A stretch of DNA of 64,000 nt from contig NZ_CP009283.1 of the NCBI RefSeq assembly GCF_000758625.1, forward strand, positions 4,041,501 through 4,105,500, given 5' to 3'. The DNA is from Paenibacillus sp. FSL R7-0273. Lineage in GTDB: Bacteria > Bacillota > Bacilli > Paenibacillales > Paenibacillaceae. Of this stretch, positions 42,223 to 51,104 are shown piece after piece. The stretch's first letter is position 1. The number at the start of each line of letters is the position of its first letter. A program made the position numbers and the translations under genes. Under the pieces are notes generated by a model, which was given only the letters and a program-made list of their open reading frames with translations, was not told the origin of the DNA and did no database searches.

Positions 42223-43699
42223 ACGCCTTCAGGGCGTTCTCAATGTCCTCCTGCCCGATAAGCACAGTCGTCGTGCCGTGCAGCTCCAGATCAAGCGTTC
42301 CTCCGTGCAGGCGGACGTTCAGGTCACGGATGATACCAATCTCGGTGCTGTCCAGCGCAATGCTCAGCTGCACAAGCGTTCCAAGCTTATGAATCAGCTC
42401 TTCGTCGGAAGCCAGCAATATGTCCTTATGTGCCAGGGACAATTTCTGCTTCCGGCTTTTTGTGCTGTACGAAGCGATCATTGCGCAGAGTATCAGCTGG
42501 CGGTGCGTCAGCCCGCGGATCGGTGAATTCATCAGCCAGTAGCGGGTATGCCGCTTGGACTGGTAATAGTTAATATTGGAGCCTGTACGATGCAGCATCA
42601 CAGAGACATAGATGAGCATCTCCTGCTCCGCCTTGTCCCCTCCCGGCTCAAAAGCGCTGAACAGGCGTAAAGCCAGCTTATGAATATGATCCAGATGCTG
42701 CTTGGAGGTGTGGATGTCAAAGCGGACAATGGTATCCAGACTGAATTCCAGCGCACTGTCACGCACCGGCTGCTCCGGCCGCAGGAGATCATGCAGCATC
42801 CCTTCGCGCAGCCCCTCACCGCTGATGACGGCCTGGCTTGCCCCGATATAGTGATACACTGTATGGAAAATAATCAGCCCGGACACGATAATATCAGCCC
42901 GGCTCTTGGATAGCCCGTCCAGATCCTTGCGCTTGTCAAAAGGCGTAGCCGGCAGAATCTCCATAAACCGGTTGACCGTGTCAGCAGATAAGGTGTAGCC
43001 GTGGGAATTCGGCAGCGAATAGTCCCTGTTCTTCTGGTCCAGCTTGCCGAGGGACCGGAGCGTACCTCCAAGGCCGTACAGCGGGAGCCCGGCTCCAGTG
43101 CCCAGCCAGTCATGCTCAACCAGCCTTCCGGTTACATAGGCCTGAAGCTTCTTGACCTGCTCCGCATTCCAGTTTCCGTTGTGGCTGAAGAGCAGATTCG
43201 TGTTGACTGCACCAAAAGGGAAAGAGATGCTGTGCTGATAGCGGCGTCCGCGGAACAGGGTAATCTCCGTGCTTCCTCCGCCGATATCAATAACGAAGCC
43301 GTCCTGCACGTCTGAGGCGTTGATAACCCCCAGAAATCCGAAATAGGCCTCCTGATGGCCGCTGATAATCTCAATGGTAATCGAGGAGTTTGACGACAGA
43401 TACTCTATAATCTCAGAGGAGTTAGCAGCATTGCGGATTGCGGCTGTCGCTCCGGCGCGGATTTTCTCTACACCGAAGGCGCTGCAGATTTCCCTGAACT
43501 GGCGCAGAACCGGGATAATAGTATCCATATCCTTGCGCTCCAGTCTGCCTTCCTTAGTAATCTTTTCACTCAGACGGGCAGAGTACTTGCACTCCTTGAT
43601 TATTTTGTAGCCTCCTTCCGGGGTTGTATCATAGATCACGAGTCGGATAGAGTTGGAACCAATATCAATGATGCCAATCCGGCATAGTTCATCTCTCAT
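42170..43699 (-). CDS. ppx: Exopolyphosphatase (Ppx/GppA family)
   Basis: A 509-residue phosphatase hydrolysing terminal phosphates of polyphosphate (and possibly pppGpp). The N-terminal ASKHA fold has IDIGSNSIRLVIYD (11-24) and the second phosphate loop IDIGGGSTEITLF; the C-terminal 200 residues form the HD-like helical domain (DHIHKLALRLFSAF). The ATG at 43699 follows AAAGGAG; the ATG at 43732 has no such site. Its 3' end overlaps that of ppk on the opposite strand by 53 bp, placing the synthesis and degradation enzymes of the same polymer in a convergent pair. Confidence 0.92.
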   Translation of the reverse strand: MRDELCRIGIIDIGSNSIRLVIYDTTPEGGYKIIKECKYSARLSEKITKEGRLERKDMDTIIPVLRQFREICSAFGVEKIRAGATAAIRNAANSSEIIEYLSSNSSITIEIISGHQEAYFGFLGVINASDVQDGFVIDIGGGSTEITLFRGRRYQHSISFPFGAVNTNLLFSHNGNWNAEQVKKLQAYVTGRLVEHDWLGTGAGLPLYGLGGTLRSLGKLDQKNRDYSLPNSHGYTLSADTVNRFMEILPATPFDKRKDLDGLSKSRADIIVSGLIIFHTVYHYIGASQAVISGEGLREGMLHDLLRPEQPVRDSALEFSLDTIVRFDIHTSKQHLDHIHKLALRLFSAFEPGGDKAEQEMLIYVSVMLHRTGSNINYYQSKRHTRYWLMNSPIRGLTHRQLILCAMIASYSTKSRKQKLSLAHKDILLASDEELIHKLGTLVQLSIALDSTEIGIIRDLNVRLHGGTLDLELHGTTTVLIGQEDIENALKAFRTAWSVKVKLGYLSSV

Positions 43700-43780
43700 C
43701 TGTATGTACTCCTTTTCAAGTTGATTGGCCATTTGTTATACTATATCACCCATTAGCCTGACCGCCAAAATTATAAGTCA

Positions 43781-43820
43781 AAAAAAACGGCTCCCGGATC
43801 ATCCTCCAGGGGCCGTTATT
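43781..43820 (-). terminator. Terminator of the amino-acid ABC operon
   Basis: AACGGC (from 43786) pairs with GCCGTT (to 43817) with inner CCGGA/TCCaGG; on the minus strand it is followed by eight T. Confidence 0.8.
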
Positions 43821-43826
43821 GCTTTA

Positions 43827-44549
43827 TTACAGCACTTTACTCAAGAAATCCTGTGTCCGGACATGCTGCGGATTGCCGAATACCTCTGCCGGAGTGCCCT
43901 GCTCGACGATGTAACCGCCGTCCATAAACAGGATGCGGTCGCCCACCTCACGGGCAAAGCCCATCTCATGGGTAACAATAACCATGGTCATGCCCTGCTC
44001 AGCCAGCTTCTTCATTACCTCCAGAACCTCACCGACCATTTCCGGGTCCAGTGCCGAGGTAGGCTCATCAAACAGCATTACATGCGGCTGCATCGCCAGT
44101 GCGCGGGCAATTGCAATACGCTGCTTCTGTCCGCCGGACAGCTGTGCCGGATAGGCATCACGTTTGTCCTCAAGGCCGACGGTGCGTAGCAGATCAACAG
44201 CAATCTTCTCCGCTTCCGTAGTTTGCTGCTTCTTCACCTTTAGCGGCGCAAGCGTAATGTTCTGCAGGACGGACATATGCGGGAACAGGTTGAACTGCTG
44301 GAACACCATGCCCATTTTTTCACGGGTCTTATTGATGTCGTGCTTCTTGTCCGTGATGGATTGGCCTTCAAAGGAAATTTCGCCGCCAGTCGGGTCCTCC
44401 AGCAGGTTCAGACAGCGCAGGAAGGTGCTTTTTCCCGAGCCGCTGGGACCGATAATAACGACAACCTCACCCTTTTTGATCTCCAGGTCAATACCCTTGA
44501 GAATTTCCAGCTTGCCAAAATGCTTCTGCAGCTTCTTAACGGTGATCAT
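43827..44549 (-). CDS. Polar amino-acid ABC transporter, ATP-binding subunit
   Basis: A 240-residue ABC ATPase: Walker [10 protein letters not shown] (34-42), Q-loop FQQFNLF, signature LSGGQKQR, Walker B VMLFDEP, and H-loop VTHEMGFA. The tail motif with QGTPAEVF is the GlnQ/TcyN/ArtM type used for glutamine, cystine, arginine or similar. It powers the permease encoded upstream; the two genes overlap by 14 bp. Third gene of the operon. Confidence 0.93.
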   Translation of the reverse strand: MITVKKLQKHFGKLEILKGIDLEIKKGEVVVIIGPSGSGKSTFLRCLNLLEDPTGGEISFEGQSITDKKHDINKTREKMGMVFQQFNLFPHMSVLQNITLAPLKVKKQQTTEAEKIAVDLLRTVGLEDKRDAYPAQLSGGQKQRIAIARALAMQPHVMLFDEPTSALDPEMVGEVLEVMKKLAEQGMTMVIVTHEMGFAREVGDRILFMDGGYIVEQGTPAEVFGNPQHVRTQDFLSKVL

Positions 44550-45195
44550 TTGTATTCAGCCTCCGTTCAAGTATACCCAGCAGCTTGGACAAGGTAAATG
44601 TCAGTACAAAATACATTAACGCAATGATGACATAAGGGGTCAGACCCTCGTACGTAATCGTTGTAATCGTCTTGGCCTGGAAAAACAAATCCGCTACCCC
44701 GATCATGGAGACAATTGAGGATTCCTTAATAATGGTAATGAACTCATTCCCGATTGCCGGCAGTACATTCTTCAGTGCCTGCGGGAATACGATATAGCGC
44801 ATCGTCATCCCCTGCTTCATCCCGAGCGAGCGGGCTGCCTCAACCTGGCCGCGGTCAACCCCCTGAATACCGGCGCGGAAAATCTCCGCCAGATAAGCAG
44901 AGCTGTTAATGGTCAGGGTTATTGCCCCCGACTGAATCGGTGTAAATTCCAGCCCCAGCTCTGTTAAGCCGTAGTGGATCAGGAACAGCTGTACCAGCAT
45001 TGGTGTTCCGCGTAAAAATTCAACCCAGGCGGTTGAGATGAAGCGCAGGACTTTCCACTTGGACATGCGCAGCAGTGCAACGATAATCCCCAGCACAAAG
45101 CCGAAGAACACGCCGAGCACAGCCAGCAGCAAGGTATACTTCAGACCTGCAAAGAAAAAATTGCGGTATTCATAGGCCATATCAAAAATATTCAT
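44536..45195 (-). CDS. Polar amino-acid ABC transporter, permease subunit
   Basis: A 219-residue membrane permease of the HisMQ/GlnP family with five spans. The EAA loop is [34 protein letters not shown], the contact site for the ATPase. It probably works as a homodimer, since only one permease gene is present. It lies about 100 bp after the substrate-binding protein gene and overlaps the ATPase gene. Confidence 0.92.
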   Translation of the reverse strand: MNIFDMAYEYRNFFFAGLKYTLLLAVLGVFFGFVLGIIVALLRMSKWKVLRFISTAWVEFLRGTPMLVQLFLIHYGLTELGLEFTPIQSGAITLTINSSAYLAEIFRAGIQGVDRGQVEAARSLGMKQGMTMRYIVFPQALKNVLPAIGNEFITIIKESSIVSMIGVADLFFQAKTITTITYEGLTPYVIIALMYFVLTFTLSKLLGILERRLNTNDHR

Positions 45196-45296
45196 TTGAC
45201 GGCAAAACCTCCTCTTCTTATCCTGTTCAAAAAAATAGAAAACAGCGTATGACCGCTATTTTCTACTTAAAGAGCTTGAATTCTTAAATTAAAAAC

Positions 45297-46115
45297 TTAT
45301 TCGCTCTCAGCAAGCTCACTTGCTGCCGCTACGTACTCTTCAATCTTGCCTTCGGAGTTGAGGCGGGTCAAGGTAGTATTCACTTGTTCAAGCAGCTCTG
45401 TGTTGCCCTTCTTCACGCCGATTACATAACCGTCATCTTCAACCTCAGGCTTGGCATCGGTAATAACCAGTCCTTCAACATTTTTGACAAAAGACTTGGC
45501 TACCGGTCCTTCAATAATAGAAGCATCAACGCGGTTGGAGTTCAGCTGCATAACGATTTCAGAAATTTTGCCGAGGGAGGTCAGCTGTGCACCTTCGATG
45601 CCTTTGGCAATGTCTTCCTGAATAGAACCGGTCTGCACGCCGATCTTGGCTCCCTTCAGGGAATCCATAGTTGCGAACTTATCCTTATCGGCTTCACGCA
45701 CAACTACCGCCTGCTCTGCTTTGTAGTAGATGTCGGAAAGATCCACAGCTTTTTTGCGTTCTTCAGTTGGGCTCAGGCCGGAAATAACCAGATCGATTCT
45801 GCCGCTGGACAGCTCGTTAAGCAGGGAATCGAACGGCAGATCCTTGATCACGAGTTCAGCGCCCATGTCAGCTGCAATATCCTTGGCAATATCAATATCA
45901 AAGCCTACGATGGTATCTTTACCGTCGATGACTTTGTGGAATTCATATGGAGGGAAGTCTGCACTGGTACCCAGTGTCAGAGTCTTTGTAGCGGCAGCTC
46001 CGGTATTGCCTGCAGCGTTGTCAGTTGTAGCCGCATTATCATTATTGTTGCCGCAGCCTGCCAGAAGTGAAGCCGCAAGCAGCATACCCAGTGAAAGTTT
46101 ACCCCATTTTTTCAT
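45297..46115 (-). CDS. Amino-acid ABC transporter, substrate-binding lipoprotein
   Basis: A 272-residue type II periplasmic-binding-protein homologue (SBP_bac_3), anchored as a lipoprotein: signal ending in LLAGC with Cys21, then an Asn/Ala linker. The core begins LTLGTSADFPPYEFHK and continues through GFDIDIAKDIAADMG, SGLSPTEERKKAVDLS and IGVQTGSIQED, the polar amino-acid pattern. First gene of a three-gene importer operon; ligand unknown. Confidence 0.92.
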   Translation of the reverse strand: MKKWGKLSLGMLLAASLLAGCGNNNDNAATTDNAAGNTGAAATKTLTLGTSADFPPYEFHKVIDGKDTIVGFDIDIAKDIAADMGAELVIKDLPFDSLLNELSSGRIDLVISGLSPTEERKKAVDLSDIYYKAEQAVVVREADKDKFATMDSLKGAKIGVQTGSIQEDIAKGIEGAQLTSLGKISEIVMQLNSNRVDASIIEGPVAKSFVKNVEGLVITDAKPEVEDDGYVIGVKKGNTELLEQVNTTLTRLNSEGKIEEYVAAASELAESE

Positions 46116-46494
46116 CTTTATATCTCCCCTATTCTCTCATTATGTTATCTATGTTGTTCAGTGACCGATTTATTATAAATCACTGCGCATGAATATGCAA
46201 AGACATTTTTTATCATCAACAGCATAATTGACAGGAAAACGCTATCAGTATTGTGACAGTGCCACGGCATTTTGCACATTCCGGAAAAAGAGGGGTATAC
46301 TACTACTATCCCCGGCCGCCGGCAAATTAACCGGACTGGTTCAAGGCCTTAGGCCGTGTGGTAATATTTACCTAACACCGGACTAAGTTTGCTATTGTGA
46401 TGCAGCCTTAACTCACAAACCAAGCGTATGCTTTCGGTAAAATGTGACGCAGTTCAAGCCGTTTATTAAACACAATCTTTAAGGAGGTGCGATC
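46116..46494. other. Promoter region between the ABC importer and GH13 genes
   Basis: No gene in 379 bases. It carries a near-cre element and a good sigma-A promoter for the GH13 gene, listed separately, and GC-rich short palindromes around 46310-46370. Confidence 0.7.
46234..46301 (+). promoter_or_regulatory. Promoter and cre-like site for the GH13 gene
   Basis: GGAAAACGCTATCA (46234-46247) matches the CcpA cre consensus TGWNANCGNTNWCA except at the first base. TTGCAC (46272-46277) and TATACT (46296-46301) with an 18-base spacer make a good sigma-A promoter. Catabolite control of a maltodextrin enzyme would be expected. Confidence 0.5.
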
Positions 46495-48252
46495 ATGCTG
46501 CTGGAAGCTATGTACCATGTGCCCCGTGACAAGTGGGCCTATGCCTACGATACAAAAACTATACATCTGCGTGTACGCACCAAACGGGACGATGTGGACT
46601 GTGTTACAGCCCTCACCGGTGATAAATATAACTGGGAGCATACTTTTTACGAAATCAAGCTGGACAAAGCAGCCTCTGACGACAAATTTGATTACTGGGA
46701 ATGCGCCGTCCGCCCTAAATACAAGCGGCTCAGCTATACGTTCCGGGTCAGCAAAGGGCCGGATCATGTGTACCTGCTGGACAACAGCATCCGTACGGAA
46801 TGTCCGCAGCCGCCAAGCCATTTTTACGAGTTTCCTTATATCCATCAGATCGATCTGTTTCAGGTGCCCAAATGGGCCAAAGATGCCGTGTTTTATCAGA
46901 TTATGACCGAGCGCTTCGCAAATGGTGACCCCTCCAACGATCCGGAAGGAACTGAGGCCTGGGGAGGCAAGCCGGCGTTTCATAATTTTTTTGGCGGGGA
47001 TCTGCAGGGTGTGCTGGACCATCTGGATGATCTGCATGAGCTCGGCATCAATGCTGTATATTTCACACCGCTGTTCGTCTCCCCCTCCAACCATAAATAT
47101 GACATCGTTGATTATAAAAAGGTTGATCCGCATTTCGGCGACAATGAGCTGCTGAAGCGGGTCATCGAAGAGTGCCACAGCCGCGGTATCCGCGTAATGC
47201 TCGATGCTGTGTTCAACCATTGCAGTGACCAGTTTCCACCGTTTCAGGACGTGCTGGAAAAGGGTGAATATTCCGTGTACAAAGACTGGTTTCATATGAA
47301 CTCCTTCCCCGCTGAGGTTGTCGACGGTATCCCTACCTATGACACTTTCGGCTTTTTTGGCAATATGCCCAAGTTCAACACAGCTAACCGTGAGGTCAAA
47401 AACTACCTGCTGGAGGTAGCGGAATACTGGATCAAGGAAATCAAGGTGGACGGCTGGCGGCTGGACGTGGCTAATGAGGTGGATCATCATTTCTGGCGTG
47501 ATTTCCGCAAGGTTGTTAAAGCGGCCAATCCCGAGGCCTATATCGTAGGCGAGGTATGGAGCGACTCCCTGACCTGGCTGCTCGGTGACCAGTTCGATTC
47601 TGTCATGAACTATCCGTTCTCCGGTACGGTGCTGGAGTTTTTCAACGGCGGTATGGACGGCATCACCTTCGGACACCGGATCGGCGGCCTGCTGATGCGT
47701 TATCCGCAGCAGACGAACGAGGTCGTGTTCAATCTGCTCGGCAGCCACGACACTCCCCGGCTTTTGACGGTGGTCGGTGAAGATAAAAGGCGGCTGAAGC
47801 TGGCGGTGGTGTTTCTTTTCACCTTTATGGGCACTCCCTGCATTTATTACGGGGACGAGATTGGCTTAACCGGCCATGATGATCCCGACTGCCGCAAATG
47901 TATGGAATGGGACAAGGCGAAGCAGGACAGGGAGCTGTATGATTTTTACCGGATGATGATCGCACTGCGTAAGCAGCACAAAGCGCTGCGGGAAGGCCGT
48001 TTCCGCATCCTCCTGGCCTGTGAGAACGATCCCTGCATTGTGTATGAGCGGGCGGATGAGCTTATCCATTTTACAGTCTGGATGAACAATTCGTCTGTGC
48101 CGCGCACACTCAGCCATCCGATGGAAACCGACGACTGGCAGGATGCGCTGACCGGTGAACATGTCGCACCCGAAGACGGGATGATGCACATTTCACTTGA
48201 CCCATATGGCTACCGGATTCTATGCAGGAATTTGGAGCAGTATCTGGTCTAA
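46495..48252 (+). CDS. Maltodextrin-active GH13_20 enzyme (neopullulanase/cyclomaltodextrinase type)
   Basis: A 585-residue intracellular alpha-glucan hydrolase. Residues 1-125 form the CBM34 N-domain typical of GH13_20; the TIM barrel then carries the four conserved regions DAVFNH (238-242), GWRLDVANE with nucleophile D324, GEVW with acid/base E353, and LLGSHDT with D419. Such enzymes cut cyclodextrins, pullulan or maltodextrins into maltose or glucose. The ATG at 46495 follows AAGGAGGTGCGATC. It is close to the glycogen genes, so it may feed on glycogen breakdown products. Confidence 0.9.
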   Translation: MLLEAMYHVPRDKWAYAYDTKTIHLRVRTKRDDVDCVTALTGDKYNWEHTFYEIKLDKAASDDKFDYWECAVRPKYKRLSYTFRVSKGPDHVYLLDNSIRTECPQPPSHFYEFPYIHQIDLFQVPKWAKDAVFYQIMTERFANGDPSNDPEGTEAWGGKPAFHNFFGGDLQGVLDHLDDLHELGINAVYFTPLFVSPSNHKYDIVDYKKVDPHFGDNELLKRVIEECHSRGIRVMLDAVFNHCSDQFPPFQDVLEKGEYSVYKDWFHMNSFPAEVVDGIPTYDTFGFFGNMPKFNTANREVKNYLLEVAEYWIKEIKVDGWRLDVANEVDHHFWRDFRKVVKAANPEAYIVGEVWSDSLTWLLGDQFDSVMNYPFSGTVLEFFNGGMDGITFGHRIGGLLMRYPQQTNEVVFNLLGSHDTPRLLTVVGEDKRRLKLAVVFLFTFMGTPCIYYGDEIGLTGHDDPDCRKCMEWDKAKQDRELYDFYRMMIALRKQHKALREGRFRILLACENDPCIVYERADELIHFTVWMNNSSVPRTLSHPMETDDWQDALTGEHVAPEDGMMHISLDPYGYRILCRNLEQYLV

Positions 48253-48323
48253 AAGCAGAAATATAATTACGGATAACTTGCAGATAGCACATGCGGAGGG
48301 TTATTTCATCGGAGGGATCAATT

Positions 48324-48875
48324 GTGTCACCGTTTAGTGCAAACGATTTTCAGGAGCTATACTTGCAAAATGGGCAGCTGACGCAGCAGGAAGCCTTCAG
48401 CTGGTTCGATCTGCTGGAGACTGTGGAGCTGGAGCAGTTACGTGGACAATGGCGCGGCAGCGAGCTTCCCTCCGGCCATCCCATGGATGGTCTGCTTCAG
48501 CTGACCGGCTGGTACGGTAAAGCATTCATTGATGCCGAGACGGTCCATCCTCTTCTGTTCCAGAAAAGCAACGGCCGGCTGCTGCGTGTGAATCCCGGAC
48601 TGCTCCCGCTGACTCTGCCCTTTCAGCTCATCCCCAGACGGATAGTCAGACCGCTCTTCGCCTTGATTTCACCGTTTATCCGGACCCGCTCCAGTAAAGC
48701 CCGGCTGCGGATGATCGGGTACCGGGGTAAGGTCACCGCCTCCATGGTCTATGACCAGAAGGCGATTATTGACCATTTCCGGCGGATTGATGCGGATACG
48801 CTGCTTGGCGTGATGGATTTTAAAAACCAGCAGAAGCTGGGTTACTTTTTTATTTTACGGAGGGTGACCGGTTAG
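48324..48875 (+). CDS. GXWXG/DUF4334 domain protein
   Basis: A 183-residue protein with both known parts of the pair: a GXWXG domain (LRGQWRGSELPSGHPMDG, about 30-50) and a C-terminal DUF4334 (YRGKVTASMVYDQKAIIDHFRRIDADTLLGVMDFK). Function is not established; some relatives sit next to oxidoreductases. The GTG at 48324 is chosen since GGAGGG lies eight bases upstream; the ATG at 48291 lacks a site. It follows the GH13 gene by about 70 bp and may share its transcript. Confidence 0.8.
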   Translation: MSPFSANDFQELYLQNGQLTQQEAFSWFDLLETVELEQLRGQWRGSELPSGHPMDGLLQLTGWYGKAFIDAETVHPLLFQKSNGRLLRVNPGLLPLTLPFQLIPRRIVRPLFALISPFIRTRSSKARLRMIGYRGKVTASMVYDQKAIIDHFRRIDADTLLGVMDFKNQQKLGYFFILRRVTG

Positions 48876-49632
48876 TTGGTTAGTGGTGATGATGTATAGC
48901 GCCGGGTGGGCGGGTGTGTATGTTGACAGGCTGATGGATGGATTGAGGCGGGCTGGCGGCGGTTGGTTACTGGCTGATGGTGGTTCGCGGCGGGTTGGTG
49001 GCGGGTGGTTACTGGCTAACGTTGGTTACCCGGTTGGGCTAGACATTTAAAGGCAAAAATGCCTCTCATTTCGCCCTTTTCACCCTTCAAGCTGAAATCA
49101 AAGGCATTTATGCCTCTCATTTCGCTCATTTCACTACTCAGGCTGAAATCAAAGGCATTTATGCCTCTCATTTCGCCCATTTCACCCTTCAGGCTGAAAT
49201 CAAAGACATATGTGCCTCTCATTCCGGCCATTTCACCGTTCAGGCTGAAATCAAGGGCATTTGTGCCCTTGATTCGCCCGTCGATCACACGGGATGTTGA
49301 GAATAATGGGACTTTTCCCATTATTGTGCTTATCCCCTCCTCAAATCGCCGCCATTAATGGGATTTTTCTGCTTAATTACACTATTCACCTAATAATACC
49401 GTCATTAACGGGATTTTTCCCCTTTATCACACCCAATTAACACTAAGAAAACCGCCTAAAAAGAATTTACCATTTTAATCCTTCCATCAACTTCCCCTTC
49501 ACTACCTCCATCACTCTTCTACTTAAATCCAGATACTCCGCTCCTTACTCAAAAACCAAAACACTCCGCAAAGCTTCACGCTTTACGGAGTATTTTGGGG
49601 TGCACAACCGGACAAGGAAGAACGGTTAGCAA
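48876..49632. repeat. Repeat-rich spacer: G-rich tract, 51-bp tandem repeat, pyrimidine tract
   Basis: No supported gene in about 750 bases. 48880-49040 is G/T-rich with short direct repeats. 49050-49270 is a tandem array of four to five copies of a 51-bp unit (core AAAGGCATTTATGCCTCTCA ... TTTCACCCTTCAGGCTGAAATC), each holding the hairpin GGCATTTATGCC. 49300-49430 has three copies of a second unit of about 50 bp (ATTAATGGGATTTTT... type). 49440-49560 is nearly free of G on the plus strand. Both strands stay open through the array because 51 is a multiple of three. Confidence 0.75.
49563..49597 (-). terminator. Terminator of glgA
   Basis: ACTCCGCAAAGC (49563-49574) pairs with GCTTTACGGAGT (49580-49591), one mismatch, with a T-rich minus-strand tail. 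Confidence 0.7.
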
Positions 49633-51057
49633 TTATTCACTTATTTTATTGTAGATATCAATGTACTGCTGGGCTGAGACGTTCCAGCTGTAATCGCCGG
49701 CGAAGGCGTTTTTGGTTACTTTTTTCCAGTGCTCCGGCTTTTGGTAGAGCGATACGGCCCGGCGGAGGGTGAACATCATATCATGAGCGTTGTAATCCTT
49801 AAAGGTAAACCCGTTGCCCTCACCCGTCTCCTCGTTGTAGGACTGGACAGTGTCGTTCAGCCCGCCTGTCTCACGCACGACCGGAATACTGCCGTAGCGC
49901 AGCGCCAGCAGCTGGCTGATGCCGCACGGCTCAAATTTGGACGGCATCAGGAAGATGTCGCTGGCCGCATAGATTTTACGGGATAGCGCATCATTGAACA
50001 GGATCTGTGAGGACAGCTTGGTCGGATAACGCCACGCCGCCTCACGGAACCAGCGCTCATACGTTTCATCCCCTGTGCCGAGAAGGACGAACTGGATATC
50101 GTCGTAGTACAGGATTTCGTCAAGCACCCGGGTCAGCAAATCCAGTCCCTTGGAGTCCACCAGCCGGGTAACCATAGCTACCATCGGAATGTAAGGTGCA
50201 ACCGGCAAGCCCAGCTCCTGCTGCAAACCCAGCTTGTTTTCTGTTTTTTTGGCCAGATTCGAACGGTATTTCGTAAAAATCTTACTGTCTGCATTAGGGT
50301 TATAGCTCTTGGTATCGATCCCGTTGACGATCCCGCTCAGGCTGTCAGCCCGGTGGTTCAGGAGGCCGTCAAGTCCGTAGCCGTAATACGGTGTGCGGAT
50401 TTCCTCGGCATAAGTCGGGCTGACCGTAGTGACATGATCACTATGCACAATCCCGGCCTTCATGTAATTAATGTTACCGTAGTATTCGACACTGTCGTAA
50501 TAGCTGTGATCCAGACCCAGCAGCTCGCCGAGCACTGAGTACGGGAAAACTCCCTGATACAGCAGGTTATGAATGGTGAATACGGTACGCATGCCGCTAT
50601 AGAATTCAAGGTGACGGTAATGTGCCTTCAGCAGCATTGGTATAACCGCAGCGTGCCAGTCATGGCAGTGCAGTACATCCGGCTGGAAACCGATGGCAGG
50701 CAGGCATTCCAGCACAGCCCGGTTATAGAAGGCGAACCGTTCGCCGTCGTCCATATAACCGTAAATGCCGTCCCGCCCGAAGTAGTATTCATTGTCGATA
50801 AAATAAACCGGAATGCCGTCATATACAAGCTTTTCAATACCGCAATACTGGTTACGCCAGCCCACCGGGACATCCACAACCGTTACCTGCTCCAGCTGGG
50901 CGGTGTAGGCTTCAGGAATTCCTTTGTATTTTGGCAAAATGACGCGTACATCTACCCCTGCACCCTTCAGCGCTTTGGGCAGAGCCCCAATAACATCGGC
51001 CAGGCCTCCCGTTTTGATAAACGGATGAGCTTCAGCGGCTGCAAATAATAGTTTCAT
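49633..51057 (-). CDS. glgA: Glycogen synthase GlgA
   Basis: A 474-residue GT5 glycosyltransferase adding glucose from ADP-glucose to glycogen. The N-terminal ADP-glucose motif KTGGLADV (15-22) and the C-terminal MPSKFEPCGISQ with E in the retaining GT-B active site are present. It lies 47 bp after glgB on the same strand; both are divergent from glgC. Confidence 0.95.
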   Translation of the reverse strand: MKLLFAAAEAHPFIKTGGLADVIGALPKALKGAGVDVRVILPKYKGIPEAYTAQLEQVTVVDVPVGWRNQYCGIEKLVYDGIPVYFIDNEYYFGRDGIYGYMDDGERFAFYNRAVLECLPAIGFQPDVLHCHDWHAAVIPMLLKAHYRHLEFYSGMRTVFTIHNLLYQGVFPYSVLGELLGLDHSYYDSVEYYGNINYMKAGIVHSDHVTTVSPTYAEEIRTPYYGYGLDGLLNHRADSLSGIVNGIDTKSYNPNADSKIFTKYRSNLAKKTENKLGLQQELGLPVAPYIPMVAMVTRLVDSKGLDLLTRVLDEILYYDDIQFVLLGTGDETYERWFREAAWRYPTKLSSQILFNDALSRKIYAASDIFLMPSKFEPCGISQLLALRYGSIPVVRETGGLNDTVQSYNEETGEGNGFTFKDYNAHDMMFTLRRAVSLYQKPEHWKKVTKNAFAGDYSWNVSAQQYIDIYNKISE

Positions 51058-51104
51058 GCAGATTTCCCCCTTATAAAGTACGGATTCTCAATTCCACAGC
51101 TTCT

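Noticed and set aside
46408..47748. Long minus-strand open frame of about 446 codons opposite the GH13 gene
   Set aside because: It is antisense to a gene with all catalytic motifs; no ribosome binding site or recognisable domain.
49050..49270. CRISPR-like regular repeats
   Set aside because: The 51-bp units are contiguous and nearly identical throughout, with no unique spacers and no cas genes.
49016..49358. Repeat-encoded proteins of about 100 residues on both strands of the 51-bp array
   Set aside because: Both are open only because the unit length is a multiple of three; neither has a ribosome binding site or export signal.
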